64,000 nucleotides of DNA from Opitutaceae bacterium (GTDB taxonomy: Bacteria > Verrucomicrobiota > Verrucomicrobiia > Opitutales > Opitutaceae). The notes beneath the pieces are model-generated. The model ran no database searches, had not been told where the DNA came from, and was given only the letters and a program-made list of their open reading frames with translations. Where the stretch lies: contig JANQSC010000058.1 of NCBI GenBank assembly GCA_028284235.1, forward strand, positions 1 to 64,000, read 5' to 3'. Positions 8,401-18,126 of the stretch are shown piece after piece. The translations under genes and the position numbers were made by a program. Position 1 is the first letter of the stretch; every line of letters begins with the position of its first letter.

Positions 8401-9225
8401 CTAAGAATCGCGGGAATCGCCGCTCGGCTCGTTCAAGCTTTGCTCGAAGGCCTCCATCATTTCCCTGCTGATGCGGTACTTTTCGGCGCAGCGCGGGCAG
8501 TTCACTTCGATCAACTCCTCGCCGAGAAAAAGCTCGTCCGGACTTTGCCGCCAAACCGGAAGGAGCGTCTCCAAAATGCGGATCTGGTTGCAACCGCAGC
8601 GCCATTTGACGAGTCGCGTTTCCAGGGGGTTCACCTCCTCGGTTTCCGAGAGGTTCCGAACGTCCTCGACACCGAGGTTGGCGAACCACTCGCGATCGTA
8701 GTCCGGATGAGCCGACAAGATGGCGAAGGTCTCCGCGTCGAGACGGAAAAACCGGGCCGGACGCTGTTCGCTCCGCTCGTAGAACGACTCCACCGCGGCC
8801 AACGGGTCCGAACCTTCGAAAGGAACAACGCTTCGATGCAACGGTTTGTTTCCCTTGACCACTTCCTGATAGAACACGTTCTCCTCCGCCTCCTTGATAT
8901 TCTCGGTGAAGGCGCGACCGACGACCGCGCCCGTTTCCGTGTCGCCGCCGAGAAACAAATTCAGAAGCGGGTCCTGAAAGTTAATGGTCCAGGCCAGGAC
9001 TTCGTTCCGCGGCCGGGATACGCAATGCAGCGCAAACGCGGCGAGGGCCGTCTTCAAAAGCTCGTCCACCACGGGCTGCATCTCGATCCGGTTGTCCTTT
9101 AGGTGCAAGTAGTAGTCCACGTAGAGCGGGCTGAAATTCGCCTGGGCGAACAACACGTTCCTGCCGCGCACGAAACTCGAAACGATGGAAAATACCGATT
9201 CATCCATTGGAACATCCTCTGCCAT
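8401..9225 (-). CDS. hslO: Redox-regulated chaperone Hsp33
   Basis: Hsp33 is a cytoplasmic holdase that is switched on when oxidation releases zinc from four C-terminal cysteines. Here the sensor reads WRCGCNQ (C-x-C) and, about 30 residues later, NCPRCAEKY (C-x-x-C), so all four ligands are present. The N-terminal core shows the family pattern (VSSFVRGRNVLFAQANFSPL and YVDYYLHL), and the linker is acidic. Length from ATG 9225 is 274 residues; the open frame begins with TTG at 9237 and another ATG lies at 9207. It is expressed on its own, on the same strand as the M24 gene but 51 bp before it. Confidence 0.93.
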   Translation of the reverse strand: MAEDVPMDESVFSIVSSFVRGRNVLFAQANFSPLYVDYYLHLKDNRIEMQPVVDELLKTALAAFALHCVSRPRNEVLAWTINFQDPLLNLFLGGDTETGAVVGRAFTENIKEAEENVFYQEVVKGNKPLHRSVVPFEGSDPLAAVESFYERSEQRPARFFRLDAETFAILSAHPDYDREWFANLGVEDVRNLSETEEVNPLETRLVKWRCGCNQIRILETLLPVWRQSPDELFLGEELIEVNCPRCAEKYRISREMMEAFEQSLNEPSGDSRDS

Positions 9226-9371
9226 AATCCGAAGCAAGCAAACCGCTCCAAGCGCGATTGTCCAGCACAGGTTGGGCCTGTCTCAATCCGTAGGGCCTTC
9301 GCTTGCGAAGCGCCGCGTTAGCTCTCGACAATCTCCTACGTCCTCCCGTAGTCCCCCAGTAAATACACTCG

Positions 9372-10184
9372 CTACTTCCGCTTCAACGTCGCCAGGCGCG
9401 ACGCGACTTCCCCGCGACGATCGTCCCAAGTCGCGGTTCTGAGAAAATCTTCCAACGCGTTGATGGCCACCTGCCGGTGCCCCAGTTGCTCCGCGAGTTC
9501 GGCAAGAGACCACAAGAGATCCGTTTGCGTTTCCGGCACCGAGGACTCGATCTCATAGGCCGCTTTCAAGTGGTCAAAGGCCTTCTCGTCCGAAATCTCG
9601 AAGCCGCGGTACGCCTCCCCCAAGGTTCGGTGATAGCTGCGTCGCATGTCGGGAATGTAAAGCCGCTCCCCCATCTTCTCCAGGCGCTCGATCCGCTCGA
9701 CCGGCGTCTCCGCGCTGTCATCCGCGTACAGCTCGAGCAGCAAGTACTTCAAAAACGCCAGTTCCCCGAAGAAGTAGCCGGGCTGCGCTTCAAACAAGGC
9801 TCGGTACGCCTCGCGAGCCGCTTCCAAATCCGGTTGATCCAGATGGCGATGGTTGATTTGGGCCAGGTAATACGCCGAGGCCCGGCCGATGTCGTCCCTC
9901 GGATTCGCCTCAAAGAGTGTGTCGAAAGTCGAACGGGCGATCAACGCATTCGACTCTCGAAGCGGCTCGTTGAAGAGGAGCCCCAGCGCCGCTGCATACG
10001 ACTTGAGTCGCTCGTTTCGGGCGCTCCGCCCGCGCAAGTCGTTGATTTCCGGCGATCCCGCGTTGTAAAGCAGCAGAGCTTCCTCGGACCAGTCGTTGAC
10101 CTGCGAAACGCCGACGGGCGACACGGCCCCCGCGATCAACAACGCGAGCCAAAGGCGACCTCGGTCAAACGGTGTAGTAAGCAT
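9372..10184 (-). CDS. Exported TPR-repeat protein
   Basis: A 270-residue protein with a Sec signal peptide (RLWLALLIAGAVSPVGVSQ) and then mostly helical tetratricopeptide-like repeats. Examples are FDTLFEANPRDDIGRASAYY and YRALFEAQPGYFFGELAFLK, and a final repeat LAELAEQLGHRQVAINALED. TPR domains mediate protein contacts; an outer-membrane or periplasmic assembly role is possible but not shown. It stands alone between Hsp33 and the divergent lipoprotein gene. The 146-bp gap before hslO holds a small palindrome at CTTCGCTTGCGAAG but no gene. Confidence 0.8.
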   Translation of the reverse strand: MLTTPFDRGRLWLALLIAGAVSPVGVSQVNDWSEEALLLYNAGSPEINDLRGRSARNERLKSYAAALGLLFNEPLRESNALIARSTFDTLFEANPRDDIGRASAYYLAQINHRHLDQPDLEAAREAYRALFEAQPGYFFGELAFLKYLLLELYADDSAETPVERIERLEKMGERLYIPDMRRSYHRTLGEAYRGFEISDEKAFDHLKAAYEIESSVPETQTDLLWSLAELAEQLGHRQVAINALEDFLRTATWDDRRGEVASRLATLKRK

Positions 10185-10411
10185 AGTCGTGTCGGGCGAA
10201 GGGAAGAGAAAAACGCGAACCCCGCCCCCTAGTTCGTCGGCTATTCAACAAATGGATTCCAAATTGTCGAGCCCCGTCGCCCAATTCCGCCAAACGCGCC
10301 CGAATCGACACCAACTTCCAAGGATACCCGAACCGATTTAATAAATCCGATTGCCTCGAATCCGAATCCAGGCTTAATCCTAACAACGAATCCGATTGTA
10401 TATCCCATCCC

Positions 10412-11134
10412 ATGAGTAGACGACACAGAGCGCGCCGACTGTTCCTAATCCTCTCCCTCACTTTTATCGCGTTTTCCCTTTCCGGTTGCGTCTACCTGCG
10501 GCTGCTCAACTTCAAAAACCAACTCAAGTCGTTCGACAAGAACGTCGCCGTTCTTTCCCAGGACCGCTTGGCATTCCAGTTCCACAATCCGGTCGTCAAG
10601 GACTCTGACTTCATATTCATCAGCGGGACTTCGCCGGGTCGACGAGAGACCATCGGGCAATCCCCGCCCGAAGAGCTCTGGACCTGGCGTTTCCACAAAC
10701 GGCTCGGAGAGTCCGACCATCAGCCCTTCACAATGGAGTTTCAAACCCGGTTCACCGAGAACCTACTCACGCGAATGGTCGTCGACGACGCGTTCGTCGA
10801 TCTCGTCGGCGAAGACCTCATACTCGCCATGTTCCGCAAACTCGGCAACGCCAAGATAAACACGCTCCGCCGTTCGATGAGCACCGAAATCGGAACGGAC
10901 GCCCTCAAGTCGATGAACCCGCCCTCGCTCGACGGAATTTTCGACGTCATGGGCGAACCGACGCGTATTCACGGCCGCAAAAACGACCCAGTCGCTCGAT
11001 GCGAGTACGAGTTCAATTTCAACGACCCCGATACCGGCAAAAAAGCGGGACAGTTCCGACTCTTTTTCGCGGGCGATCTCAACAACCCCGAGAATCCCAT
11101 CACCGGCTTTCGCGTGACCGGAAAGGGCCAGTAG
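10412..11134 (+). CDS. Predicted lipoprotein, function unknown
   Basis: A 240-residue exported protein with a clear lipoprotein signal: basic start MSRRHRARRLF, hydrophobic core and lipobox FSLSGC, with Cys near residue 26 as the predicted lipidation site. The mature part begins VYLRLLNFKNQLKSFDKNV and lacks recognised catalytic motifs. A repeat of aromatic and charged residues (RFHKRLGESDHQPFTMEFQ) suggests a beta-rich fold. The residue after Cys is Val, not Asp, which favours outer-membrane localisation by the usual Lol rule. The tautomerase gene follows 9 bp downstream, so the two form an operon. Confidence 0.8.
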   Translation: MSRRHRARRLFLILSLTFIAFSLSGCVYLRLLNFKNQLKSFDKNVAVLSQDRLAFQFHNPVVKDSDFIFISGTSPGRRETIGQSPPEELWTWRFHKRLGESDHQPFTMEFQTRFTENLLTRMVVDDAFVDLVGEDLILAMFRKLGNAKINTLRRSMSTEIGTDALKSMNPPSLDGIFDVMGEPTRIHGRKNDPVARCEYEFNFNDPDTGKKAGQFRLFFAGDLNNPENPITGFRVTGKGQ

Positions 11135-11143
11135 ACTCGAACC

Positions 11144-11491
11144 ATGCCAGTCTGCCGCATCCAAACCAACGCCTCGCTTTCTTCCGAGCAAGTCCGCGAG
11201 GCGAACGCTACCCTATCACAAGCGGTTTCCGAAGGACTCGGAAAGTCGATCGACTACGTCATGACGCGCATCGACGCCGGTGTCGAAATGACCTTTGGCG
11301 GAACCAGCGCCCCTTGCGCCTATTGCGAACTCGCGAGCCTCGGCCTCGAAGCATCACAAATCCCGGACCTGTCCCGGTCGCTCACGGAATGCATCGCCAC
11401 AGCGCTCTCCGTTCCGCCCGATCGCGTTTACATCCGCTTCGACGCGCCGCCCCGCTCCCATTTCGCCTTCAACGGAAAACCATTCGAATAG
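11144..11491 (+). CDS. MIF/phenylpyruvate-tautomerase-like protein
   Basis: A 115-residue protein of the macrophage migration inhibitory factor branch of the tautomerase superfamily. It starts MPVCRIQTNASL, placing the catalytic Pro at position 1 after Met removal. LGKSIDYVMTRID holds the conserved Lys near position 33, and the C-terminus RVYIRFDAPPRSHFAFNGKP matches the family's active-site Asn-Gly loop. MIF-like enzymes interconvert keto and enol forms of phenylpyruvate-type substrates and work as trimers. The physiological role in bacteria is unclear. Confidence 0.92.
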   Translation: MPVCRIQTNASLSSEQVREANATLSQAVSEGLGKSIDYVMTRIDAGVEMTFGGTSAPCAYCELASLGLEASQIPDLSRSLTECIATALSVPPDRVYIRFDAPPRSHFAFNGKPFE

Positions 11492-11538
11492 AGCTTCTGT
11501 ATTGACAATCCCCTCCCGCCGCAATCTCTAGCGAATCG

Positions 11539-11931
11539 ATGCAGCCGCGCAAACAGATAGCCGCCATCCTGGCGATCGTTATCATCGTGGTATCCAACGG
11601 TTGGCACCTCGCGCCGATACAGGGATACGCGTGGCTTTCGATGGCGATCGAAGACGCTCAGTCCGAGGACTTTGTCGACGCCCTTAAATTCGCGATGGAG
11701 GAGCGCGAATTGTGCGGCATCTGCCAATACGTCATCGAGCAGGAAAGCGAAACGAACGACACCGCGTTCGGCTACTGGAACATGATTCCCAAATGGCTGC
11801 TCGCCGTACCTGCGATACCCCGTTTCGCCTTCCCTCCCCAGAAGAGTTGGAACCGCATTCTGGTCGACTATTCCGGTAGCCCCGGAGACCGAGCCAGCCT
11901 GGATCCGCCGCCGCCCAAGCGCGTCGCCTGA
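11539..11931 (+). CDS. Small membrane-anchored protein with CxxC motif
   Basis: A 130-residue protein with one N-terminal hydrophobic segment (IAAILAIVIIVVSN), either a signal anchor or a cleaved signal. The short soluble part has an acidic stretch, then EERELCGICQYVIEQE, whose C-x-x-C could bind metal or form a disulfide. It ends in a Pro-rich tail (LDPPPPKRVA). No family is certain. It precedes the Met-rich outer-membrane protein by 165 bp on the same strand. Small CxxC proteins often sit beside metal-efflux genes, so a role in metal handling is a reasonable guess only. Confidence 0.65.
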   Translation: MQPRKQIAAILAIVIIVVSNGWHLAPIQGYAWLSMAIEDAQSEDFVDALKFAMEERELCGICQYVIEQESETNDTAFGYWNMIPKWLLAVPAIPRFAFPPQKSWNRILVDYSGSPGDRASLDPPPPKRVA

Positions 11932-12096
11932 AACTGACTGAATTCACCGCTCATCCCCTCAGATGATGGACGGTTTTACGAACGCGGACCGCCCGAACGA
12001 TCGAGGCGAGCAACGACCGCGTTCCCAATGTGCAATCCACGAGAGCGCCAACGCGAAACACGCGCCCTCAAACTAAAACGATCAAAAACACTTTCA

Positions 12097-13170
12097 ATGA
12101 AATCGACTTTAATCACAACCACGGTCGCCGCAGCGATCCTTTCCACAACTCAGCTCGTCGGGCACGAATACGAAAGCGCTCGTCCCGACAGCCACGCCCC
12201 AATTCAAGTCATGTCCGACCACACGCACCAAAAGGGCGAGTGGATGGTCTCTCTCCGAGCCATGCGCATGGACATGGACGGAATGCGAAGCGGCGAAGAC
12301 AACCAAAGCTCGCAAGACGTATTCGCCGCCAACTACACCGTCACTCCCACTCGGATGACCATGGACATGACCATGCTCGGCGTTATGTACGCTCCCTCGG
12401 ACTCGGTCACCTTCATGGCGATGATTCCGCAAATCGAAACCAAGATGGATCACGAGATTTTCGGTATGGCCGCGCCGCTTATCGCCTTGAACGACGGTTC
12501 CACGACCTTCCAGACTCGCAGCAGCGGACTGGGCGATCTGAAACTCGCCGCGCTCACGCCGATTCGGAAGACCGAGAACTCTCGCGCCCACGTAACGCTT
12601 GGATTCAGCCTCCCAACCGGCTCGATCGGCGAAAAAGGGATCATTCCTGGACCCGGCGGCCGCATCGCTCGGCAAATGCCCGCCCCCATGCAACTCGGCA
12701 GCGGCACGGTAGACTTCACTCCCGGTATCACCATTTCCACCCAAATGGAAACCTGGTCCTACGGCGCCCAGGCGAACGGCCGCATCCGCCTGGGAAAGAA
12801 CCACCACAACTATCGCCTCGGGCATACGCTGCAGGCCACGAGCTGGGTCGCCACCAAAGTGTCGTCAAACGTGAGCCTGTCGGGGCGACTCGCCTACCAA
12901 TACACCGAAGGCTTGAGCGGAACGCAGTCGGACCTCTCGTTTACGCCTCCCTTCGCTCAGACGCGTCGAACCGTCACCACCGCGTTCTCCGAAAACTACG
13001 GGGGACAGCGAGTCGACGCCGCGATCGGTTTGAACTACTACGTCAATTCGGGAGACCTCTCCGGTAATCGTATCGCCCTGGAGTACTCGATCCCAATTCA
13101 CGAGGACCTGAAAGGGTATCAGCTTTCCGTCGACAGCGTCGCCACGCTCGGCTGGCAGTTCGCCTGGTAG
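12097..13170 (+). CDS. Met/His-rich outer-membrane beta-barrel (MetA/transporter-like)
   Basis: About 357 residues with a Sec signal from ATG 12097 (STLITTTVAAAILSTTQ). An earlier in-frame ATG at 12028 would add 23 polar residues before the signal and is unlikely. After the signal comes a metal-ligand-rich strip: MSDHTHQKGEWMVSLRAMRM, then MDGMRSG and later PTRMTMDMTMLGVMY. The rest alternates aromatic/hydrophobic and polar residues and ends with a beta strand closing in Phe-Ala-Trp, as in outer-membrane barrels. Similar proteins annotated only as transporter cluster with copper or heavy-metal systems. Copper or silver handling is inference from Met/His content. Confidence 0.75.
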   Translation: MKSTLITTTVAAAILSTTQLVGHEYESARPDSHAPIQVMSDHTHQKGEWMVSLRAMRMDMDGMRSGEDNQSSQDVFAANYTVTPTRMTMDMTMLGVMYAPSDSVTFMAMIPQIETKMDHEIFGMAAPLIALNDGSTTFQTRSSGLGDLKLAALTPIRKTENSRAHVTLGFSLPTGSIGEKGIIPGPGGRIARQMPAPMQLGSGTVDFTPGITISTQMETWSYGAQANGRIRLGKNHHNYRLGHTLQATSWVATKVSSNVSLSGRLAYQYTEGLSGTQSDLSFTPPFAQTRRTVTTAFSENYGGQRVDAAIGLNYYVNSGDLSGNRIALEYSIPIHEDLKGYQLSVDSVATLGWQFAW

Positions 13171-13188
13171 CCACTGGTTCGCTTTGAC

Positions 13189-15471
13189 TTACGCTCCGGG
13201 GATCACCGAGTGATACCGGTTGATCTCCGGAGCTTCGAGTCGCTGCGTCTGGCCATCCGACCAGATGATTTCGATCGCCTTGACTGTATCGGATTCCCCG
13301 ATACCGAATCGAATCAAAGACGATGGCTGGACGTTGCGAGACGCGCCAAAGACGTGGGCTTTTACCGCCTCAAATGAATCGCCAATCACGCGTACTCGCG
13401 CGCCCACTACACTGCGCTTCTCGGCTGGTTTAAGCTGGACTCCGATCCAGTTGCCGACGCGCAAGAGATTGTTCTCGATAATATTCAAGTGAGCCTTTTC
13501 GTCGACTGAATCCCGCGTAAGGGCAATCAAATCCGTCTTGCCATCCCCATTGAGATCCTCAGCCACCGTCGCGCGCGAATCCAGCTCCGAGGACACATCC
13601 ATCAAATAGGCGATGTCGACAAAGCCCTCTTCCCCATAATTCGCCAGGAGCTTGTTTTTCTGATGCGGGAACCAGCTGCGTTTATCATCATTTATTAGAG
13701 CGCCGGGCCCATTCTTCAGCAAGTAGACGCCCAGCTTAATCCGGTCCTCCGTCTCGGCATCGTAAACATCGTGCCGCCAGTAGATCTCGTCGTAGTCCAA
13801 AACCGTCGCGGCCTTGCTCAAGTACCCATTTGTGAGGAATAGATCCGGGTAGCCGTCGTTGTTGAAGTCGAGGTCCGCGCTTCCCCAAACCGCTCCCGCT
13901 CTCGAAAACGGGGATTGCGGTTCCGCCCGCGTGAAACCGCCACCGGAATTGCCCAGCCAAAGACGGCTTCCCTGAGCGATCTCGCCCCGAATCGCTTCCC
14001 CCGTTTCGTATCCCGGACGACTCGCTCCCATTGCAGTGAGACGCATTCCGACTTCTGACGCTGCACCGCCGACAAACAAATCCAGCGCTCCGTCGGCATT
14101 GAAATCCGCTATCGACATGGTCGAACCCAGCATTGCCGCTTCGCTCGCCCACTCGCCGGTACGATCTTCGAACAGCCCCTTGCCCGCTCCGGTAAACAAG
14201 TCCAGTCCAGCGAAGTTGCTGCTCAAGGCTAAATCCTGAACCCCGTCGCCATCGAAATCGACGATCGCGCTCGAACGATTGCGGCGCTTGGACTTTTCGG
14301 CGGGTATCAACTTCCCAATCGACTCTCTAAACTTGAAATTGCCTTGATTGAGAAGCAGGTACGAGGACAACCCGTCGTTCGCATCGTAGTACTTAATCGG
14401 CAATATGCCTCGCACATAAGGCTCGACATTCTGACCGATGAACAAGTCAGGCAATCCGTCTCCGTTGACGTCTCCCGCCGACAAGGACGTAGCCCCGAAA
14501 AGCGTTTTCGTTTTAAATACCGTTTTGGGTTTGGAGCTGAATTTCCCCGTCTTCTTGTGGGGTTCGAATACAAGCACGCCGACTCCTCGCAAATTGACGA
14601 CGTAATCCCGTCTCCCGTCTAGATCCAAATCAATCAGCAAGGCCGAGTCGGTAACGCTAGGAAGCGGATTGGAAACGAGCGGTCGAGGGTCGAACCGAAA
14701 GTCGCCAACATTTAAATACACGAGATTCGCGCGTGGGAAAATCACATCCGGAAGCCCGTCTAGATCCAGATCTTCAACCAGAATATAGGAGTACGGGGAA
14801 TTATTCTCACCGCTATCGAGCCACTCGCGTGAAGCAAATCCAGGCTTTCCGGTGCGACGGTACATTCGAAAAGATTCGAACGTAATTGTATCAGGATAGT
14901 GGATGTCATCGTCGCTTGGTTCTTTGTTCCAAGCCACCCAGGCCGACCCGCGAAACGAGCGACGGTAAAGCGTGTGCGAGGGACCACTCACATTCAGTTC
15001 GAATCTCACGAGGGATCGAGCCACCCCATCGGGGCCTATCTCGAAATCCGCCTGCCGAAAGTCGGCCTGGTCGATCTGGTAGCCCTCCTCGATGTACTGG
15101 TTGACGAGCGTCTGAATCTGGTAGCTTTTCAGATAAGCGGCTCCCGAGGACGCCGTTTGATGGGCGAATTCGAAAATCTTCTCCGGCAGTCTTCGATTCA
15201 GCTTCCATTCCGGCGCCTCGACATTCCCGAGCCTGAACGTGCGGAATACCTCCAGCGGGTTCTCCGCCTCCCGCAGCGAATTCCAGAGCGCCACGATTGC
15301 CTCTCCATACTTTTCCGCTAACGCCGCTTCTTCAAAGACGGTTGCGTCCACCGTCTCTCGCTTCGCCGCGATCCCTCCCGCTTCCTCCTCGTCTTGCGCC
15401 CAGGCGCCGGGCGAACACAGAAGGGCCAGCCCCAGTAGTTGGGCTGCAATCAATTGGACCGGATTGGTCAT
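13189..15471 (-). CDS. Secreted FG-GAP/VCBS-repeat protein with UnbV-type C-terminus
   Basis: About 760 residues from ATG 15471, which opens a Sec signal (MTNPVQLIAAQLLGLALLCS, cleavage near AWAQ). From about residue 230 it carries at least six calcium-loop repeats of the D-x-D-x-D-G type: DLDLDGLPDVIF, DLDLDGRRDYVV, DVNGDGLPDLFI, DFDGDGVQDLAL, DFNADGALDLFV, DFNNDGYPDLFL and DLNGDGKTDLIA. These build a beta-propeller like integrin heads. The last 90 residues (NWIGVQLKPAEKRSVVGARV, then IEIIWSDGQTQRLEAP) match the ASPIC/UnbV domain. Such proteins are abundant in Verrucomicrobia and are thought to bind surfaces or glycans. It converges on the Met-rich barrel gene with only 18 bp between. Confidence 0.9.
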   Translation of the reverse strand: MTNPVQLIAAQLLGLALLCSPGAWAQDEEEAGGIAAKRETVDATVFEEAALAEKYGEAIVALWNSLREAENPLEVFRTFRLGNVEAPEWKLNRRLPEKIFEFAHQTASSGAAYLKSYQIQTLVNQYIEEGYQIDQADFRQADFEIGPDGVARSLVRFELNVSGPSHTLYRRSFRGSAWVAWNKEPSDDDIHYPDTITFESFRMYRRTGKPGFASREWLDSGENNSPYSYILVEDLDLDGLPDVIFPRANLVYLNVGDFRFDPRPLVSNPLPSVTDSALLIDLDLDGRRDYVVNLRGVGVLVFEPHKKTGKFSSKPKTVFKTKTLFGATSLSAGDVNGDGLPDLFIGQNVEPYVRGILPIKYYDANDGLSSYLLLNQGNFKFRESIGKLIPAEKSKRRNRSSAIVDFDGDGVQDLALSSNFAGLDLFTGAGKGLFEDRTGEWASEAAMLGSTMSIADFNADGALDLFVGGAASEVGMRLTAMGASRPGYETGEAIRGEIAQGSRLWLGNSGGGFTRAEPQSPFSRAGAVWGSADLDFNNDGYPDLFLTNGYLSKAATVLDYDEIYWRHDVYDAETEDRIKLGVYLLKNGPGALINDDKRSWFPHQKNKLLANYGEEGFVDIAYLMDVSSELDSRATVAEDLNGDGKTDLIALTRDSVDEKAHLNIIENNLLRVGNWIGVQLKPAEKRSVVGARVRVIGDSFEAVKAHVFGASRNVQPSSLIRFGIGESDTVKAIEIIWSDGQTQRLEAPEINRYHSVIPGA

Positions 15472-15584
15472 GAAATGTGTCAGGCGTTCCTCGCTCATGG
15501 CGAATTCGAAAACAGTAGGATAGGAAACGCGCGAGAGAGGCCTAGCAAGTCTGAACTGACTCAACTTCCTCAATACCGACGGAA

Positions 15585-16421
15585 TCAGCGGGGTTTACGG
15601 CAAACGATCGTAGCCGAGGCAACCCGCGAAAGGACACGGGACCAAATCCAGTCTGAACCGCGATCCCGATAGGGAAAAGGCTCCCAATCTCCGCTTAGCC
15701 AGCGCCGCGCCAACGCTCCGTTGTAGCTAGGGACGCAAACAAACCCCACGCGTCGGCTCGCCTTAATCGTTTCAAAAAGCGGCCGAAAATAGGTGTAGCG
15801 ACGCAGATACGCGGTGAATTCGTCCACGAACGCTTCCAAGGAATGACCCCGATCGCGACGATAGCCGGGGAACTTCCCCAACCCGAATCTCGAGAACACT
15901 CTCAACAGACGGGCTCGATTCCGATCCGAGCGCGGCCAATGGGCGAATGGGACCCCGCTATGCGGATCCACCCACGACTCGGCGCTCGGGAAATGGTGGA
16001 TGGCAATCCCTCCGGGTTTTAAAACGCGATACTGCTGCTCGAAAAACCAGCCGACATCCGCCACATGCTCAATCACCTGGTTGCTCGCCACGAAGTCGAA
16101 ACTCCCCTTTTCAAACGGCCACTCTTCCTCGGCGCTCGAAACCCGTATCCGCTCCGCCCAATCGACGCTCGGGAACCGGCTCGCCAGCGTCTGGTCGATC
16201 GATTTACGAAAGTCGACGCGCCCGGCAGCATGATCCATCACTTCGAATCCGCTCCACTCTGTCCCTCCTCCGGCATCCGCGTTCGCGTCTCCTTCCATCG
16301 CATCGGCGATCAATCCGCCGCTTCCGCAACCCGCATCCAGTACCTGGATACGTGTCGAAACCGGATAGGATGCCAGCTCCGCGCGCAAGCAAGCGATCAC
16401 ATGCGCATGCGATTCCTTCAT
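15585..16421 (-). CDS. Class I SAM-dependent methyltransferase
   Basis: A 278-residue methyltransferase of the Methyltransf_11/25 type. The SAM-binding motif I reads VLDAGCGSGGL (about residues 27-37), the acidic motif is seen in WSGFEVMDHA, and motif IV/post-IV appears as FDFVASNQVIEHVADVGWFF and then YRVLKPGGIAIHHFPS. This pattern is common in enzymes methylating sugars, quinones or small metabolites. The C-terminal 120 residues are Arg/aromatic-rich and would hold substrate specificity, which I cannot assign. It lies upstream of the FG-GAP gene by 113 bp on the same strand. Confidence 0.88.
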   Translation of the reverse strand: MKESHAHVIACLRAELASYPVSTRIQVLDAGCGSGGLIADAMEGDANADAGGGTEWSGFEVMDHAAGRVDFRKSIDQTLASRFPSVDWAERIRVSSAEEEWPFEKGSFDFVASNQVIEHVADVGWFFEQQYRVLKPGGIAIHHFPSAESWVDPHSGVPFAHWPRSDRNRARLLRVFSRFGLGKFPGYRRDRGHSLEAFVDEFTAYLRRYTYFRPLFETIKASRRVGFVCVPSYNGALARRWLSGDWEPFPYRDRGSDWIWSRVLSRVASATIVCRKPR

Positions 16422-16578
16422 TTCGTTTTATACGCGCGAACTCGCAGAAATCGCGCTAAAACTAAGTTCTGCGCTTTGACCACACCGGAAGCTCGACTCG
16501 CCCATCGACGGCATTTCATCGTAGCAAGCCAACGTCGAACGCGGTCGATGGCGACCTTTTTTCACGATCGCCCTCCGC

Positions 16579-17253
16579 CTAGCTTGCTTGCCCTTCCCGG
16601 ATCACTTTCTTCAACGATTGAGAGGTGAGGAGAAAATAAACTTCTTCCGCGATATTCTTGGCGTGGTCCGCTATTCGCTCGAACGACTTCGAAATGAACA
16701 CCAATTCCGTTCCGGCGTCCACGCTGTCCGAGTCAATTTTCATCATTTCTACGAATTTCTTGAAATTCTGGTGGTTCAACGCGTCCACCGCTTTGTCCTG
16801 CCGGATTATCGAGTACGCTATGCTTTCGTCCTCTTGAATGAAACTGAGCATAGCCTCCTTGAGCATGCTGACCGCAAGGTCGCGCATTTCCGAGATCTGC
16901 TCGCTCCCTGGGAAGACACTTCCGTGCTGGATAATCTTCTTCGTACGTTTGGCAATGCTGCTCGCTTCGTCTCCTACACGCTCCAAATCGTGGCTGGCCT
17001 TCACGGCGACGAACAGCAAGCGCAAGTCGCGCGCTACCGGGGCCCTAAGGCTGACGTAACGAGCGACTTCCTCGTCGATCTGATTCTCAATCTCGTCGAT
17101 GATATCGTCCGAATCAATGACCTGGTCGGCTTTAGCAAGGTCCTTCTCCTCCAACGCTTCCATGGCCCGATTCACGCTGTCGACCGCTTTCTCCCCCATC
17201 AGCATCAAGTTGGACCGGACGGCTTCTAACTCTTCGTGGAAATAACGTTTCAT
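16579..17253 (-). CDS. phoU: Phosphate-specific transport system accessory protein PhoU
   Basis: PhoU is a cytoplasmic, all-helical regulator that couples the Pst transporter to the phosphate sensor kinase. The 224-residue protein has the expected two three-helix PhoU repeats. The metal-binding E/D-x-x-x-D signatures appear as SHDLERVGDEASSIAKRTK in the first repeat and SFERIADHAKNIAEEVYF in the second. It is the last gene of the pst operon, 30 bp after pstB. No phoR or phoB is present in the window, so the partner kinase is encoded elsewhere. Confidence 0.97.
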   Translation of the reverse strand: MKRYFHEELEAVRSNLMLMGEKAVDSVNRAMEALEEKDLAKADQVIDSDDIIDEIENQIDEEVARYVSLRAPVARDLRLLFVAVKASHDLERVGDEASSIAKRTKKIIQHGSVFPGSEQISEMRDLAVSMLKEAMLSFIQEDESIAYSIIRQDKAVDALNHQNFKKFVEMMKIDSDSVDAGTELVFISKSFERIADHAKNIAEEVYFLLTSQSLKKVIREGQAS

Positions 17254-17283
17254 AACAACTGCAACAGGTCTCTACTCCATCGA

Positions 17284-18126
17284 CTATCCGAACCGACCCG
17301 AAATGTACGCTTCGGTCTGTTCCTTGTCCGGACTCATGAAAATCTGGTCGGTGGCGTTCATCTCGATCAGCTCACCCAAATAAAAGAAGGCAGTTTTGTC
17401 CGAAACGCGAGCCGCTTGCTGCATATTGTGCGTCACAATGACTATCGTGTAGCGATTCTTCAACTCGTGGATCAACTCTTCGACCTTCGCCGTCGCGACT
17501 GGATCCAGAGCGGAACAAGGCTCGTCCATGAGGAGAATGTCGGGCTCCACCGCAAGGGCGCGAGCGATGCAGAGCCGCTGCTGCTGGCCGCCCGACAGGC
17601 TCAAACCGCTCGTGTCCAGACGATCCTTGACCTCCTCCCAAAGCGCCGCCCCTTTGAGACAGCGTTCCACCGTTTCGTCGAGAACGGACTTGCGTGTGAT
17701 CCCCTGAATTCGCAGCCCGTAGACCACGTTTTCGTAGATCGACTTGGGAAACGGGTTCGACTTCTGGAACACCATCCCCACGCGCTTGCGCAACTCGATC
17801 GTGTCCACCCGCTCGTCGTAGATATCGACTCCGTTGACCGAAATCGTTCCCGATCCTATCCGGGCGATGTCGATCAGGTCGTTCATTCGATTGATGCAAC
17901 GAAGCAGAGTGCTCTTGCCGCAGCCCGACGGCCCGATGAAAGCGGTCACCTCCCGCTCCTTGATCGACATATCGACATTGAACAAGGCCTGCTTGTCCCC
18001 GTAGAAGAAATTGAAATTCGAAATCTCGATCAGCGAGCGATTGGGGGTGGTCTCCGGCTCGCTCGGCGGAACGTTCTCCTTCTCCACCAATGGCTTTGGG
18101 ATATTCTCGTTCGTCATTACACTCAT
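17284..18126 (-). CDS. pstB: Phosphate ABC transporter ATP-binding protein PstB
   Basis: ATPase of the PstSCAB phosphate importer. Walker A is [17 protein letters not shown], the PstB-specific [13 protein letters not shown] segment follows, then the signature [16 protein letters not shown], Walker [14 protein letters not shown] and the switch His in [15 protein letters not shown]. An N-terminal extension of about 30 residues precedes the ABC domain. The ATG at 18126 overlaps the pstA stop (TAATG), indicating translational coupling; an upstream in-frame TTG at 18132 is less likely. About 280 residues, normal size. Confidence 0.97.
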   Translation of the reverse strand: MSVMTNENIPKPLVEKENVPPSEPETTPNRSLIEISNFNFFYGDKQALFNVDMSIKEREVTAFIGPSGCGKSTLLRCINRMNDLIDIARIGSGTISVNGVDIYDERVDTIELRKRVGMVFQKSNPFPKSIYENVVYGLRIQGITRKSVLDETVERCLKGAALWEEVKDRLDTSGLSLSGGQQQRLCIARALAVEPDILLMDEPCSALDPVATAKVEELIHELKNRYTIVIVTHNMQQAARVSDKTAFFYLGELIEMNATDQIFMSPDKEQTEAYISGRFG

